DNA of 64,000 nucleotides, from the NCBI RefSeq assembly GCF_000002985.6, contig NC_003283.11, positions 7,874,001 to 7,938,000 of the forward strand, read 5' to 3'. This stretch comes from Caenorhabditis elegans (taxonomy: Eukaryota > Nematoda > Chromadorea > Rhabditida > Rhabditidae). The translations under genes and the position numbers were made by a program. Position 1 is the stretch's first letter. Every line of letters starts with the position of its first letter. Below the pieces are notes generated by a model. The model was not told the origin of the DNA. It ran no database searches and saw only the letters and a list, made by a program, of their open reading frames with translations. Positions 35,561 through 45,900 of the stretch are shown here, piece by piece.

Positions 35561-38554
35561 CTTTTCTCATTATCAACGTGAGTTTCAGCGAAGAAATGGA
35601 AGAAATCATTTTCGTAAATTTCGAGAAGTTTGAACAAAGAGAACAACGAAATAACAAAAAAACTGGGACAGAAAAAGCGTTGAATTAGATGGATTCTGTT
35701 GAATTGGTAATTGGATAAAAAAATAGAGCAACAGAACATCAAACAAAAAACTTTATGATCTCTCAAAGAACATATGTCTCTTTTTTATTTTCTTTTGTTC
35801 AGAATTTTATAATTTGTACAAATTTTGATGCGAATTATTTCAGAAGTGCAATTTACGCAAATTAGTGTTGAAACTGATTTTAGTTGAACTTGAGTTTATG
35901 CTCAGATTCGGGCTCAGTAGCAGACCGAGGCTTAATTTTTGAAATCTGAAAATTATGACCTTGATTGGCCGAAAAATTTTGTTAAGGAAATCTCTTAATT
36001 AAAGCTCTTAAATAAAAACAAATCTTCTCATTCTTAAAATATCAGTCATGCCAAGATCTACATATAAATTAGAAAACAACATCTCATTAACTTTCAGACA
36101 ACCTCTGAATAATACTGACGAAACTTTGTTATGAAAATCAAGCCAAGCTTGAATAGTGCCAATTTACCAAGTCAGAAGTATGACTACATACGTCTGACAT
36201 TTATATACAAAAATTTTGAAAGTTTGAACTTGTTATTAATTGGAAGCAAACCATTAACAAAGATCAACAATTTAACTTAGAATCGGCCAACTTTCAGCTT
36301 TTTGATTCAAAAAAAATTGAAATTTTTGAGTTTCAAGTGCCTTCTGTGAAAAACTAACTATTTCAGCTTTCCAATAACATGAATTCTAATATGAATGTTT
36401 TTGATAAATTTTTTTATGTCTAATTTTTCAGTAACTATTGTAAATATTCACTTCTCAATGGAAGAATTAATAATTTAAATTTTTTAAATGCCTTACAAAA
36501 TATACAAAATGATTTTTTTCAAATGAATGCACATAGGATGCGCACAAAGATCTTTTCCAAATAAAAGCCAGCTCTCAAAAAATCCAAGATGCTTTTGAGT
36601 TTGTTTAAATAAAAAAATCTCTTCAATTTCTTTTAAGAAAACACTCAAAAATTTGATGTCTACACCCTAAGATCATCGAGTGGTTCGGTGACGTGGAAAA
36701 AAGTGGAATAGGAGTTCGTAGATTGGGTTGGAATACAACTAATACCAACAAGCTGTGGGGGTGTTTATTATGTTTATTAGTATATAAAGTTTGAGCCACT
36801 GGACTGGTCAAGTAAGAGTGGTCCTTGACGATGTCCTGTAGATAAGGAGGGCTTCAAATGAATATGTGATTTATGAACATCGACAGAGCAATCGAAACAA
36901 CAGAAAAACCGAAATAGAACTGTTGCAGATTTATTGCAATTTCATCGAAATCCCATTACAAATTGTTAAAGATCTTGACGACTCTAACTGTAATGCAACT
37001 TCAAAAATTAGAATTTTGAGGGGGAGATTGCTTGGAACCACTTTGAATATTTTTAGTATTCAATTTTAGTAAACTTTCAGCATGTTTTATGTGTTCACTT
37101 CCGGAATACTTACCATTAAATGTACTAATAAATGTACAATAATTTCGAAAGAAAGTATATCGGCTCCACGATGAATCAAAATTTTTGCAAGAATGACACA
37201 AGAATGGGTAACAAGTCAGAAAAATTAGTTTTGCAAAAAGGTTGAATATTATAATTTTCTGAAACTGATTGTAACGGTGCAGTTAGTGATAGACTTCCCA
37301 TTAGAAGTTTCCCAGGAAGGCAGACTTGCTCAAAACTTTACCTAGTCCGCTACAAATGAATATTTTGACTCAAAAACATCAAAACTCCAACAAAACGTTC
37401 AAAAATGCTCACATTTTCCAGATCACTAACCTTCTAATTACCGGAGCTGTTCCCCCTCATAGCCCACGTCATTTCCGGGTTCTCAACTATATTATAGATG
37501 ACCTATATAGTGGCTCAATGTTGAGCTGAACTGATACGTCCTAAAACTCACTTCAAAATTAAAAATTTGGAGAGTTAAGGTAAAATAAGAAGGAAAGTCT
37601 GTCAAGTTTTTGAGGTTATTCTATACATTTAAAATGAATACGAATTGGGGTGGGTAAAAGTTCAGAAAAACATACAATTTTCAAAGATTTTTGCAAAAAA
37701 ACTTATGAAAATAGGATTCGAATAAGAAAAAGTAAAGAAAAGCAAATAGCCGTCAGGCACGACTAGGGGGGGAATCTCGATTTTGAAAATTAGCTTCATA
37801 TACTTTTTCTTCGAGAGATTTTCACATAATTGGAAAATTTGACTGGAAGTTAGAAGACAAGGAAGATGTTATGAATGCCGCGTCATTTCCAGAAAAACAT
37901 ATAGAGAAAATGTTTTTCTTAATAATGGCGTTTGGAATTTTCTGAAAATTTCCGGTTTAGCATGTCTGATGGTGTGAAATAAATCTATTGGTGTGCCTTG
38001 TTTAACCAAATTTCTATGAAAAAAATGTAAATTTAAACAAGAAACATTTATGGAGTTTGTATGCAGACCATAAAAGTTTTTAAAAGCAGCACACATCGGG
38101 ATATTCCAAAATCGCTGTACCTCTAGGCCTGAAAATTTCAACAAAGACATCAACTCCCAACTTTCATTTGCAACACAAATTCGTGGGGACCACAAAAACA
38201 CGCAAAACGTCAATGTGCGGAGAAATGTGGAAATGTGCTGTTGAGCGTGAAAATGAGCAAATTCATTCGGGCTTCTGGTGAAGGGCGTTTGCTCTCCTCG
38301 AGTGGTCCCCTGGTTTTTTGTGTGTCATTCGATCCTTGATTTAGTGTCAGTTCGTCTGGAGAACATTTCTGGTATTTTTCTTTAAAAACATTTGTTTTAA
38401 ATAAAAATCTTTCAAAGCTTAATTTTGTCCAATTTAGACGGAACTATTTTTCTTTTTAGGGTAAAAAATACATAGACAGAACTATACGAAAACATTATCC
38501 AAAAGGAATGAAAATCAGCATAATAAAATAAAACATAATGAAACCAGCCGCTGA

Positions 38555-38571
38555 CCGCGCCTACGGCGCGG
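38555..38571. repeat. Perfect GC hairpin
   Basis: CCGCGCC, loop TAC, GGCGCGG: a seven-pair, all-GC stem in DNA that is otherwise about 65-70% AT. It resembles the end of a small foldback repeat rather than a gene part. Confidence 0.6.
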
Positions 38572-38770
38572 GCAACGACTGGCACCATTAAAAGTATTTG
38601 ACACACATACCTTCAATCACTCAAAAAATTTCTCATCATGAAAAAAACTTGAAACGCGGTTTAATGGCACTGTTAAATGTATGTATTTTTCTACGACATG
38701 CATGTTTCAAAAATTCACAGACAGTATGAAAACTTTCTGTTACTTTTTGACCAAGACAGTAACCTTACAA

Positions 38771-38950
38771 TACCACTACAGTACCTTGACATTATCCTCC
38801 ACCGACTCCTAACCCAATACCTCTTCAAAGGACGAAATGCCAATTTTTCCAAAACTACAGTACCCCTATAGTACCACTACAGTACCTTGACTTGATCCCC
38901 CATCAACTCCCAAATAACTACCTCTTCTAAAGCTCTAAGCTCAATTTTTC
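38771..38950. repeat. Diverged 80 bp direct repeat with ACTACAGTACC words
   Basis: Two related units (38771-38850 and about 38872-38950) both start TACCACTACAGTACCTTGAC and end CAATTTTTC, separated by a short AAAACTACAGTACCCCTATAG segment. It sits at the outer edge of the left minisatellite arm. No counterpart exists at the outer edge of the right arm, suggesting that the right arm is truncated. Confidence 0.7.
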
Positions 38951-39662
38951 GGAACATTCCAAAAATTTCCCAATTTTTCTAGAAAGTTCTGGAACATTCC
39001 AGAATTTCCTCGATTTTTCTAGAAAGTTCTGGAACATTCCAGAATTTTCTCGATTTTTCTAAAAAGTTCTGGAACATTCCAGAAATTTCCCGATTTTTCT
39101 AGAAAGTTCTGGAACATTCCAGAAATTTCTCGATTTTTTTAAAAAGTTCTGGAACATTCCAGACTTTTCCCAATTTTTCTAGAATGTTCTGGAACATTCC
39201 AGACATTTCCTAATTTTTCTAGAAAGTTCTGGAACATTCCAGACTTTTCCCAATTTTTCTAGAAAGTTCTGGAACATTCCAGACTTTTCCCAATTTTTCT
39301 GGAAAGTTCTGGAACATTCCAGACTTTTCCCAATTTTTCTAGAAAGTTCTGGAACATTCCAGAATTTTCTCGATTTTTCTAGAAAGTTCTGGAACATTCC
39401 AAAAATTTCCCAATTTTTCTAGAAATATCTGGAACATTTCAGAATTTTCCCAATTTTTCTAGAAAGTTCTGGAACATTCCAGAATTTTCCCAATTTTTCT
39501 AGAAAGTTCTGGAACATTCCAGAATTTTCTCGATTTTTTTAGAAAGTTCTGGAACATTCCAGAATTTTCTCGATTTTTCTAGAATGTTCTGGAACATTCC
39601 AGACTTTTCCTAATTTTTCTAGAAAGTTCTGGAACATTCCAGACTTTTCCCAATTTTTCTAG
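38951..39662 (-). repeat. Left 40 bp heat-shock-element minisatellite, about 18 copies
   Basis: Tandem 40 bp units, reverse complement of those at 42.9-51.0 kb. The core read here is TTCTAGAAAGTTCTGGAAC plus ATTCC, i.e. alternating TTC and GAA pentamers as in heat-shock factor sites. Variation between units is mainly in the spacer TTTTCCCAATTTT / TTTTCTCGATTTT. Confidence 0.95.
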
Positions 39663-39712
39663 TTTTTTCGAAATTTCCAGAAGATTCTAGATTTCCAGAA
39701 TTTTAGAATTTT

Positions 39713-40020
39713 CAGAAAATTTAAATTTCCCGCAAAAATATTTTTCACAGAAAATTTAAATTTCCCGCAAAAATATTTTTCACAGAAAATTTAAATTTCC
39801 CGCCAAAATATTTTTCACAGAAAATTTAAATTTCCCGCCAAAATATTTTTCACAGAAAATTTAAATTTCCCGCCAAAATATTTTTCTCAGAAAATTTAAA
39901 TTTCCCGCCAAAATATTTTTCACAGAAAATTTTAATTTCCCGCCAAAATATTTTTCACAGAAAATTTAAATTTCCCGCCAAAATATTTTTCACAGAAAAT
40001 TTAAATTTCCCGCCAAAATT
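39713..40020. repeat. Left 35 bp minisatellite with E2F-type sites, about 9 copies
   Basis: Unit is AAAATTTAAATTTCCCGCC followed by AAAATATTTTTCACAG. Most units hold TTTCCCGCCAAAA, a perfect match to the E2F consensus TTTSSCGC with the extended nematode form. The first two units read CCCGCAAAAA and lose the second C. Confidence 0.92.
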
Positions 40021-40245
40021 TTGGGTCTTACCACGACGGGTCTCACCACGGTGGGTCTTACCACGATGGGTCTCACCACGACGGGTCTCACCACGATGGG
40101 TCTCGCCACGATGGGTCTCACCACGGTGGGTCTCACCACGATGGGTCTCGCCACGACGGGTCTCACCACGATGGGTCTTACCACGATGGGTATCGCCACG
40201 ATGGGTCTCACCACGATGGGTCTCGCCACGATGGGTCTCACCGCG
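40021..40245. repeat. Left 15 bp minisatellite, about 15 copies
   Basis: Tandem units of GGTCTCACCACGATG with variants TCTTACC, TCTCGCC and ACGACGG. Because 15 is a multiple of three, the array is open in all frames and translates as GETHR-type repeats on one strand, but there is no start context or splice signal and it is not a gene. Confidence 0.95.
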
Positions 40246-40367
40246 AAGGATGACAGACCCCGCCCACAATTCTCAGTGACTTTGGGTGTGACGTCACAGA
40301 CTACAAAGACTACATAGACTACAAACTATGGAACAAACGGAATTATTTTTTTATATATAAGTAATGA

Positions 40368-41797
40368 ATATATAAGTAATGATGGTAATCTAAACGGAGA
40401 TCAATTTTTCTCCAGCTTGTTAACTTTTTTTTTCAGAAATTCTATGGTTTCTTTCATATCCAACAACATTGATGCTCTTCTTTTTTTTGTTAAAAATTTT
40501 ATTTTTGATCTGAAAATGACAATATAATTTTAAAACTAATACAAATTTCAAACCTCTTGATTCAAAAATAAGTATATGCATGCGTCGGCACAACAATGCA
40601 AAGCATAGCAAATTGGACAAATGATATTACTTTCGATGTTATCAAATAAGATTGGAACAATCTTAAATGACGCAAAGCTCAATAATGAAAACATTGAAAC
40701 CGAAAAAAACTGAATTAATATCGAAACTTCGCGTGCACGGATTTTGCGAGCATGTTCGGAATTAACGGATATCTTAATGATGATGCTTGAAATTTTGATC
40801 TTCATAAATATCTGAAAAATACTCAATTGGGTCATCGTCAATTAAGCTGGCAATTGCGGACGAATGATGATAGTTAAATATAGAAGGGTAGGACAGTGTT
40901 ACGCAGCACCTGTCTTTGTCCGGGTTCAGCGATTCGTTAATTAATGGAAAGAATGACCATATTTTTCTGTGTATATTGGCAGGCCAGAAAAACAGTTAGC
41001 CAGACATTCTTATAGCCTATAGCCACTACTTGAAAGAAGCGTCGTGCAGAAAGTTTACAAAAATGTTGCGTTCCTCAAATCCGAAATTTGAAACTCTTAC
41101 GGCAAAATAACATCCAATTGTTAAAACAAAACAAGTACTATGAACAACTGTGCTAATTAAAAATCCCCAGTTATACTCCTTTAAAGGTGTTATAGACCAA
41201 AAACCATATTTTGTATGATCCAAGATTACCCTTAATTATTATCATTGAGAATATGACTGATTTTTTTGTGAGAAACGTACGTGCAACATAAAAAGAATTG
41301 ATCAGAAATTAGTTTCAATGCGGATAAAAAAAAACAAAACAAAAAATAAGCCTACGATAACCAATCGGTTCAGAGCCATCACAATCATAATAAAAACAGT
41401 GTTATTCCACGAGAAGTGAGATATGTTTGACATTAACCAAGGTCCAAAAGCGTATGGTGAGTCACCAAAAATATGGTTCTGAAAATAATTCTACAGATAC
41501 GTATAACATTGAAACCCCCTTACACTGAAAATAAGTGCCGGAGAAGTAGCAGATATTCACGATTAAGTTGATAATATCATTGAGCATTGTGATAACTGAT
41601 ATCAAATTGACGCAGTTTTCATCCCGCTTCTTTTGAATTCTTCTTAATGGGACGAGCACAGTCAAATTAATCAAAACTCCAATAAAGTTGAGCAGGAGAA
41701 AAAGGCAACCAACTATAATCTTGAACATGAAGCTTTGACTAAATCTGAATAAAATAACTTGTTATTGTTCACAGTCAATCAATCATTCTACTCAATA
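40368..41797. other. Unique spacer of the giant inverted repeat
   Basis: About 1.43 kb of non-repeated DNA lies between the inner arm ends (AAGTAATGA at 40359-40367 and TCATTACTT at 41798-41806). It contains only the SRX-like pseudogene. The left edge carries an extra 13-16 bp copy of ATATAAGTAATGA. Confidence 0.8.
40420..41744 (-). pseudogene. SRX-like chemoreceptor, frame-disrupted, between inverted repeat arms
   Basis: Recognisable minus-strand exons are 41524-41744 (ATG 41728, TM1 LLLNFIGVLINLTVL and TM2), 41356-41478 (TM3, FIMIVMALNRLVI), about 41101-41230 (ECL2/TM5, WGFLISTVVHSTCFVLTIGCYF), 40554-40811 (TM6-TM7) and 40420-40509 (basic tail KNKIFNKKKK, TAA). The pattern resembles nematode SRX/SRT chemosensory receptors. 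Joining exon 1 at its only good donor (GTAAGG, 41523) to exon 2 creates TAA at the junction, and exon 3 has only a weak AAG acceptor in the wrong phase. These two conflicts suggest a pseudogene. An upstream N-terminal exon may have been lost at the repeat border (41797). Confidence 0.65.
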
Positions 41798-41930
41798 TCA
41801 TTACTTATATATAAAAAAATAATTCCGTTTGTTCCATAGTTTGTAGTCTATGTAGTCTTTGTAGACTGTGACGTCACACCCAAAGTCACTGAGAATTGTG
41901 GGCGGGGTCTGTCATCCTTCGCGGTGAGAC

Positions 41931-42129
41931 CCATCGTGGCGAGACCCATCGTGGTGAGACCCATCGTGGCGAGACCCATCGTGGAGATACCCATCGTGGT
42001 GAGACCCATCGTGGTGAGACCCGTCGTGGCGAGACCCATCGTGGTGAGACCCGTCGTAGCGAGACCCATCGTGGTGAGACCCATCGTGGTGAGACCCATC
42101 GTGGCGAGACCCATCGTGGTAAGACCCAA
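41931..42129. repeat. Right 15 bp minisatellite, about 13 copies
   Basis: Units of CATCGTGGTGAGACC, the reverse complement of the left array, with matching variant forms (GGCGAGACC, GGAGATACC, CGTAGCGAG). Copy number differs from the left arm. Confidence 0.95.
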
Positions 42130-42130
42130 A

Positions 42131-42860
42131 ATTTTGGCGGGAAATTTAAATTTTCTGTGAAAAATATTTTGGCGGGAAATTTAAATTTTCTGTGAAAATT
42201 ATTTTGGCGGGAAATTTAAATTTTCTGTGAAAAATATTTTGGCGGGAAATTTAAATTTTCTGTGAAAAATATTTTGGCGGGAAATTTAAATTTTCTGAGA
42301 AAAATATTTTGGAGGGAAATTTAAATTTTCTGTGAAAAATATTTTGGCGGGAAATTAAAAATTTTTTGTGAAAAATATTTTGGAGGGAAATTTAAATTTT
42401 CTGTGAAAAATATTTTGGCGGGAAATTTAAATTTTCTGTGAAAAATATTTTGGCGGGAAATTTAAATTTTCTGTGAAAATTATTTTGGCGGGAAATTTAA
42501 ATTTTCTGTGAAAAATATTTTGGCGGGAAATTTAAATTTTCTGTGAAAATTATTTTGGCGGGAAATTTAAATTTTCTGTGAAAAATATTTTGGCGGGAAA
42601 TTTAAATTTTCTGTGAAAAATATTTTGGCGGGAAATTTAAATTTTCTGAGAAAAATATTTTGGAGGGAAATTTAAATTTTCTGTGAAAAATATTTTGGCG
42701 GGAAATTAAAATTTTTTTGTGAAAAATATTTTGGAGGGAAATTTAAATTTTCTGTGAAAAATATTTTGGCGGGAAATTTAAATTTTTTTGTGAAAAATAT
42801 TTTGGAGGGAAATTTAAATTTTCTGTGAAAAATATTTTGGCGGGAAATTTAAATTTTCTG
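42131..42860. repeat. Right 35 bp minisatellite with E2F-type sites, about 21 copies
   Basis: Units of TTTTGGCGGGAAATTTAAAT and TTTCTGTGAAAAATA. Most keep TTTTGGCGGGAAA, the E2F-type site on this strand. Several units read GGAGGGAAA and lose it. A block of several units is duplicated in order (for example the GAGGG-bearing units recur at 42312, 42662 and later), which indicates multi-unit expansion. Confidence 0.93.
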
Positions 42861-42945
42861 AAAATTCTAAAATTCTGGAAATCTAGAATCTTCTGGAAAT
42901 TTCGAAAAAACTAGAAAAATTGGGAAAAACTAGAAAAATTGGGAA

Positions 42946-45900
42946 AAGTCTGGAATGTTCCAGAACTTTCTAGAAAAATTGGGAAAAGTCTGGAATGTTC
43001 CAGAACTTTCTAGAAAAATTGGGAAAAGTCTGGAATGTTCCAGAACTTTCTAGAAAAATTAGGAAAAGTCTGGAATGTTCCAAAACATTCTAGAAAAATT
43101 GGGAAAAGTCTGGAATGTTCCAAAACTTTCTAGAAAAATTGGGAAAATTCTGAAATGTTCCAGAAATTTCTAGAAAAATCGAGAAAATTCTGGAATGTTC
43201 CAAAACATTCTAGAAAAATTGGGAAAAGTCTGGAATGTTCCAAAACTTTCTAGAAAAATTGGGAAAATTCTGAAATGTTCCAGAAATTTCTAGAAAAATC
43301 GAGAAAATTCTGGAATGTTCCAGAACTTTCTAGAAAAATTGGCAAAATTCTGGAATGTTCCAGAACTTTCTAGAAAAATTGGGAAAATTCTGGAATGTTC
43401 CAGAACTTTCTAGAAAAATCGGGAAATTTCTGTAATGTTCCAGAACTTTCTAGAAAAATTGGGAAAAGTCTGGAATGTTCCAGAACTTTCTAGAAAAATT
43501 GGGAAAAGTCTGGAATGTTCCAGAACTTTCTAGAAAAATTAGGAAATGTCTGGAATGTTCCAGAACATTCTAGAAAAATTGGGAAAAGTCTGGAATGTTC
43601 CAAAACTTTCTAGAAAAATTGGGAAAATTCTGAAATGTTCCAGAAATTTCTAGAAAAATCGAGAAAATTCTGGAATGTTCCAGAACTTTCTAAAAAAATC
43701 GAGAAAATTCTGGAATGTTCCAGAACTTTCTAGAAAAATTGGGAAAAGTCTGGAATGTTCCAGAACTTTCTAGAAAAATTGGGAAAAGTCTGGAATGTTC
43801 CAAAACTTTCTAGAAAAATTGGGAAAAGTCTGGAATGTTCCAGAACTTTCTAGAAAAATTGGGAAAAGTCTGGAATGTTCCAAAACTTTCTAGAAAAATT
43901 GGTAAAATTGTGAAATGTTCCAGAAATTTCTAGAAAAATTGGGAAATTTTTGGAATGTTCCAGAACTTTCTAGAAAAATCGAGAAAATTCTGGAATGTTC
44001 CAGAACTTTCTAGAAAAATTGGGAAAAGTCTGGAATGTTCCAGAACTTTCTAGAAAAATTAAGAAAAGTCTGGAATGTTCCAGAACTTTCTAGAAAAATT
44101 GGGAAAAGTCTGGAATGTTCCAGAACTTTCTAGAAAAATTGGGAAAAGTCTGGAATGTTCCAGAACTTTCTAGAAAAATTGGGAAAAGTCTGGAATGTTC
44201 CAGAACTTTCTAGAAAAATCGAGAAAATTCTGGAATGTTCCAGAACTTTCTAGAAAAATTGGGAAAAGTCTGGAATGTTCCAGAACTTTCTAGAAAAATT
44301 GGGAAAAGTCTGGAATGTTCCAGAACTTTCTAGAAAAATTAGGAAAAGTCTGGAATGTTCCAGAACATTCTAGAAAAATTGGGAAAAGTCTGGAATGTTC
44401 CAAAACTTTCTAGAAAAATTGGGAAAATTCTGAAATGTTCCAGAAATTTCTAGAAAAATTGGGAAAATTCTGAAATGTTCCAGAACTTTCTAAAAAAATC
44501 GAGAAATTTTTGGAATGTTCCAGAACTTTCTAGAAAAATTGGGAAAAGTCTGGAATGTTCCAGAACTTTCTAGAAAAATTGGGAAATTTTTGGAATGTTC
44601 CAAAACTTTCTAGAAAAATTGGGAAAAGTCTGGAATGTTCCAGAACTTTCTAGAAAAATTGGGAAAAGTCTGGAATGTTCCAGAACTTTCTAGAAAAATT
44701 GGGAAAAGTCTGGAATGTTCCAGAACTTTCTAGAAAAATTGGGAAAAGTCTGGAATGTTCCAGAACTTTCTAGAAAAATTAGGAAAAGTCTGGAATGTTC
44801 CAGAACATTCTAGAAAAATTGGGAAAAGTCTGGAATGTTCCAGAACTTTCTAGAAAAATTAGGAAATGTCTGGAATGTTCCAGAACTTTCTAGAAAAATT
44901 GGGAAAAGTCTGGAATGTTCCAGAACTTTCTAGAAAAATTAGGAAAAGTCTGGAATGTTCCAGAACATTCTAGAAAAATCGGGAAATTTCTGGAATGTTC
45001 CAGAACTTTCTAGAAAAATTGGGAAAAGTCTGGAATGTTCCAAAACTTTCTAGAAAAATTGGGAAAAGTCTGGAATGTTCCAAAACTTTCTAGAAAAATT
45101 GGGAAAATTCTGAAATGTTCCAGAAATTTCTAGAAAAATCGAGAAAATTCTGGAATGTTCCAGAACTTTCTAAAAAAATCGAGAAAATTCTGGAATGTTC
45201 CAGAACTTTCTAGAAAAATTGGGAAAAGTCTGGAATGTTCCAGAACTTTCTAGAAAAATTGGGAAAAGTCTGGAATGTTCCAGAACTTTCTAGAAAAATT
45301 AGGAAAAGTCTGGAATGTTCCAGAACATTCTAGAAAAATTGGGAAAAGTCTGGAATGTTCCAGAACTTTCTAGAAAAATTGGGAAATTTTTGGAATGTTC
45401 CAAAACTTTCTAGAAAAATTGGGAAAAGTCTGGAATGTTCCAGAACTTTCTAGAAAAATTGGGAAATTTTTGGAATGTTCCAAAACTTTCTAGAAAAATT
45501 GGGAAAAGTCTGGAATGTTCCAGAACTTTCTAGAAAAATTGGGAAAAGTCTGGAATGTTCCAAAAACTTTCTAGAAAAATTGGGAAAAGTCTGGAATGTT
45601 CCAGAACTTTCTAGAAAAATTGGGAAAAGTCTGGAATGTTCCAGAACTTTCTAGAAAAATTAGGAAAAGTCTGGAATGTTCCAGAACATTCTAGAAAAAT
45701 TAGGAAAAGTCTGGAATGTTCCAGAACTTTCTAGAAAAATTAGGAAATGTCTGGAATGTTCCAGAACTTTCTAGAAAAATTGGGAAAAGTCTGGAATGTT
45801 CCAGAACTTTCTAGAAAAATTAGGAAAAGTCTGGAATGTTCCAGAACATTCTAGAAAAATTGGGAAAAGTCTGGAATGTTCCAGAACTTTCTAGAAAAAT

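Larger units (their letters stand above)
25862..38770. other. About 12.9 kb gene-poor region
   Basis: No spliced gene could be built. Open frames here are short (60-118 codons), often open on both strands, and lack splice context. It includes a GAA-type microsatellite at 25920-25940, a TCATCA tract near 35280-35300, and a GC-richer stretch at 35280-35640 that may hold real exons. A perfect GC-rich hairpin lies at 38555-38571. Its left end is the upstream region of the peptide GPCR, so distal enhancers are possible. Conservation data would be needed to say more. Confidence 0.4.

Noticed and set aside
38412..38606. Minus-strand frame resembling a membrane segment
   Set aside because: Hydrophobic by AT-rich composition; contains the GC hairpin at 38555 and has no partner exons.
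39179..39397. Minus-strand frame rich in ECSRTFQK-type repeats
   Set aside because: It is a by-product of the 40 bp satellite. The same array shows stops elsewhere and the unit length is not a multiple of three.
39955..40317. Long frames translating as GETHR or GLTTM repeats (also 41848-42195)
   Set aside because: They arise because a 15 bp tandem unit has no stop in any frame. There is no start context, splice signal or non-repeat coding sequence, and both strands are open.
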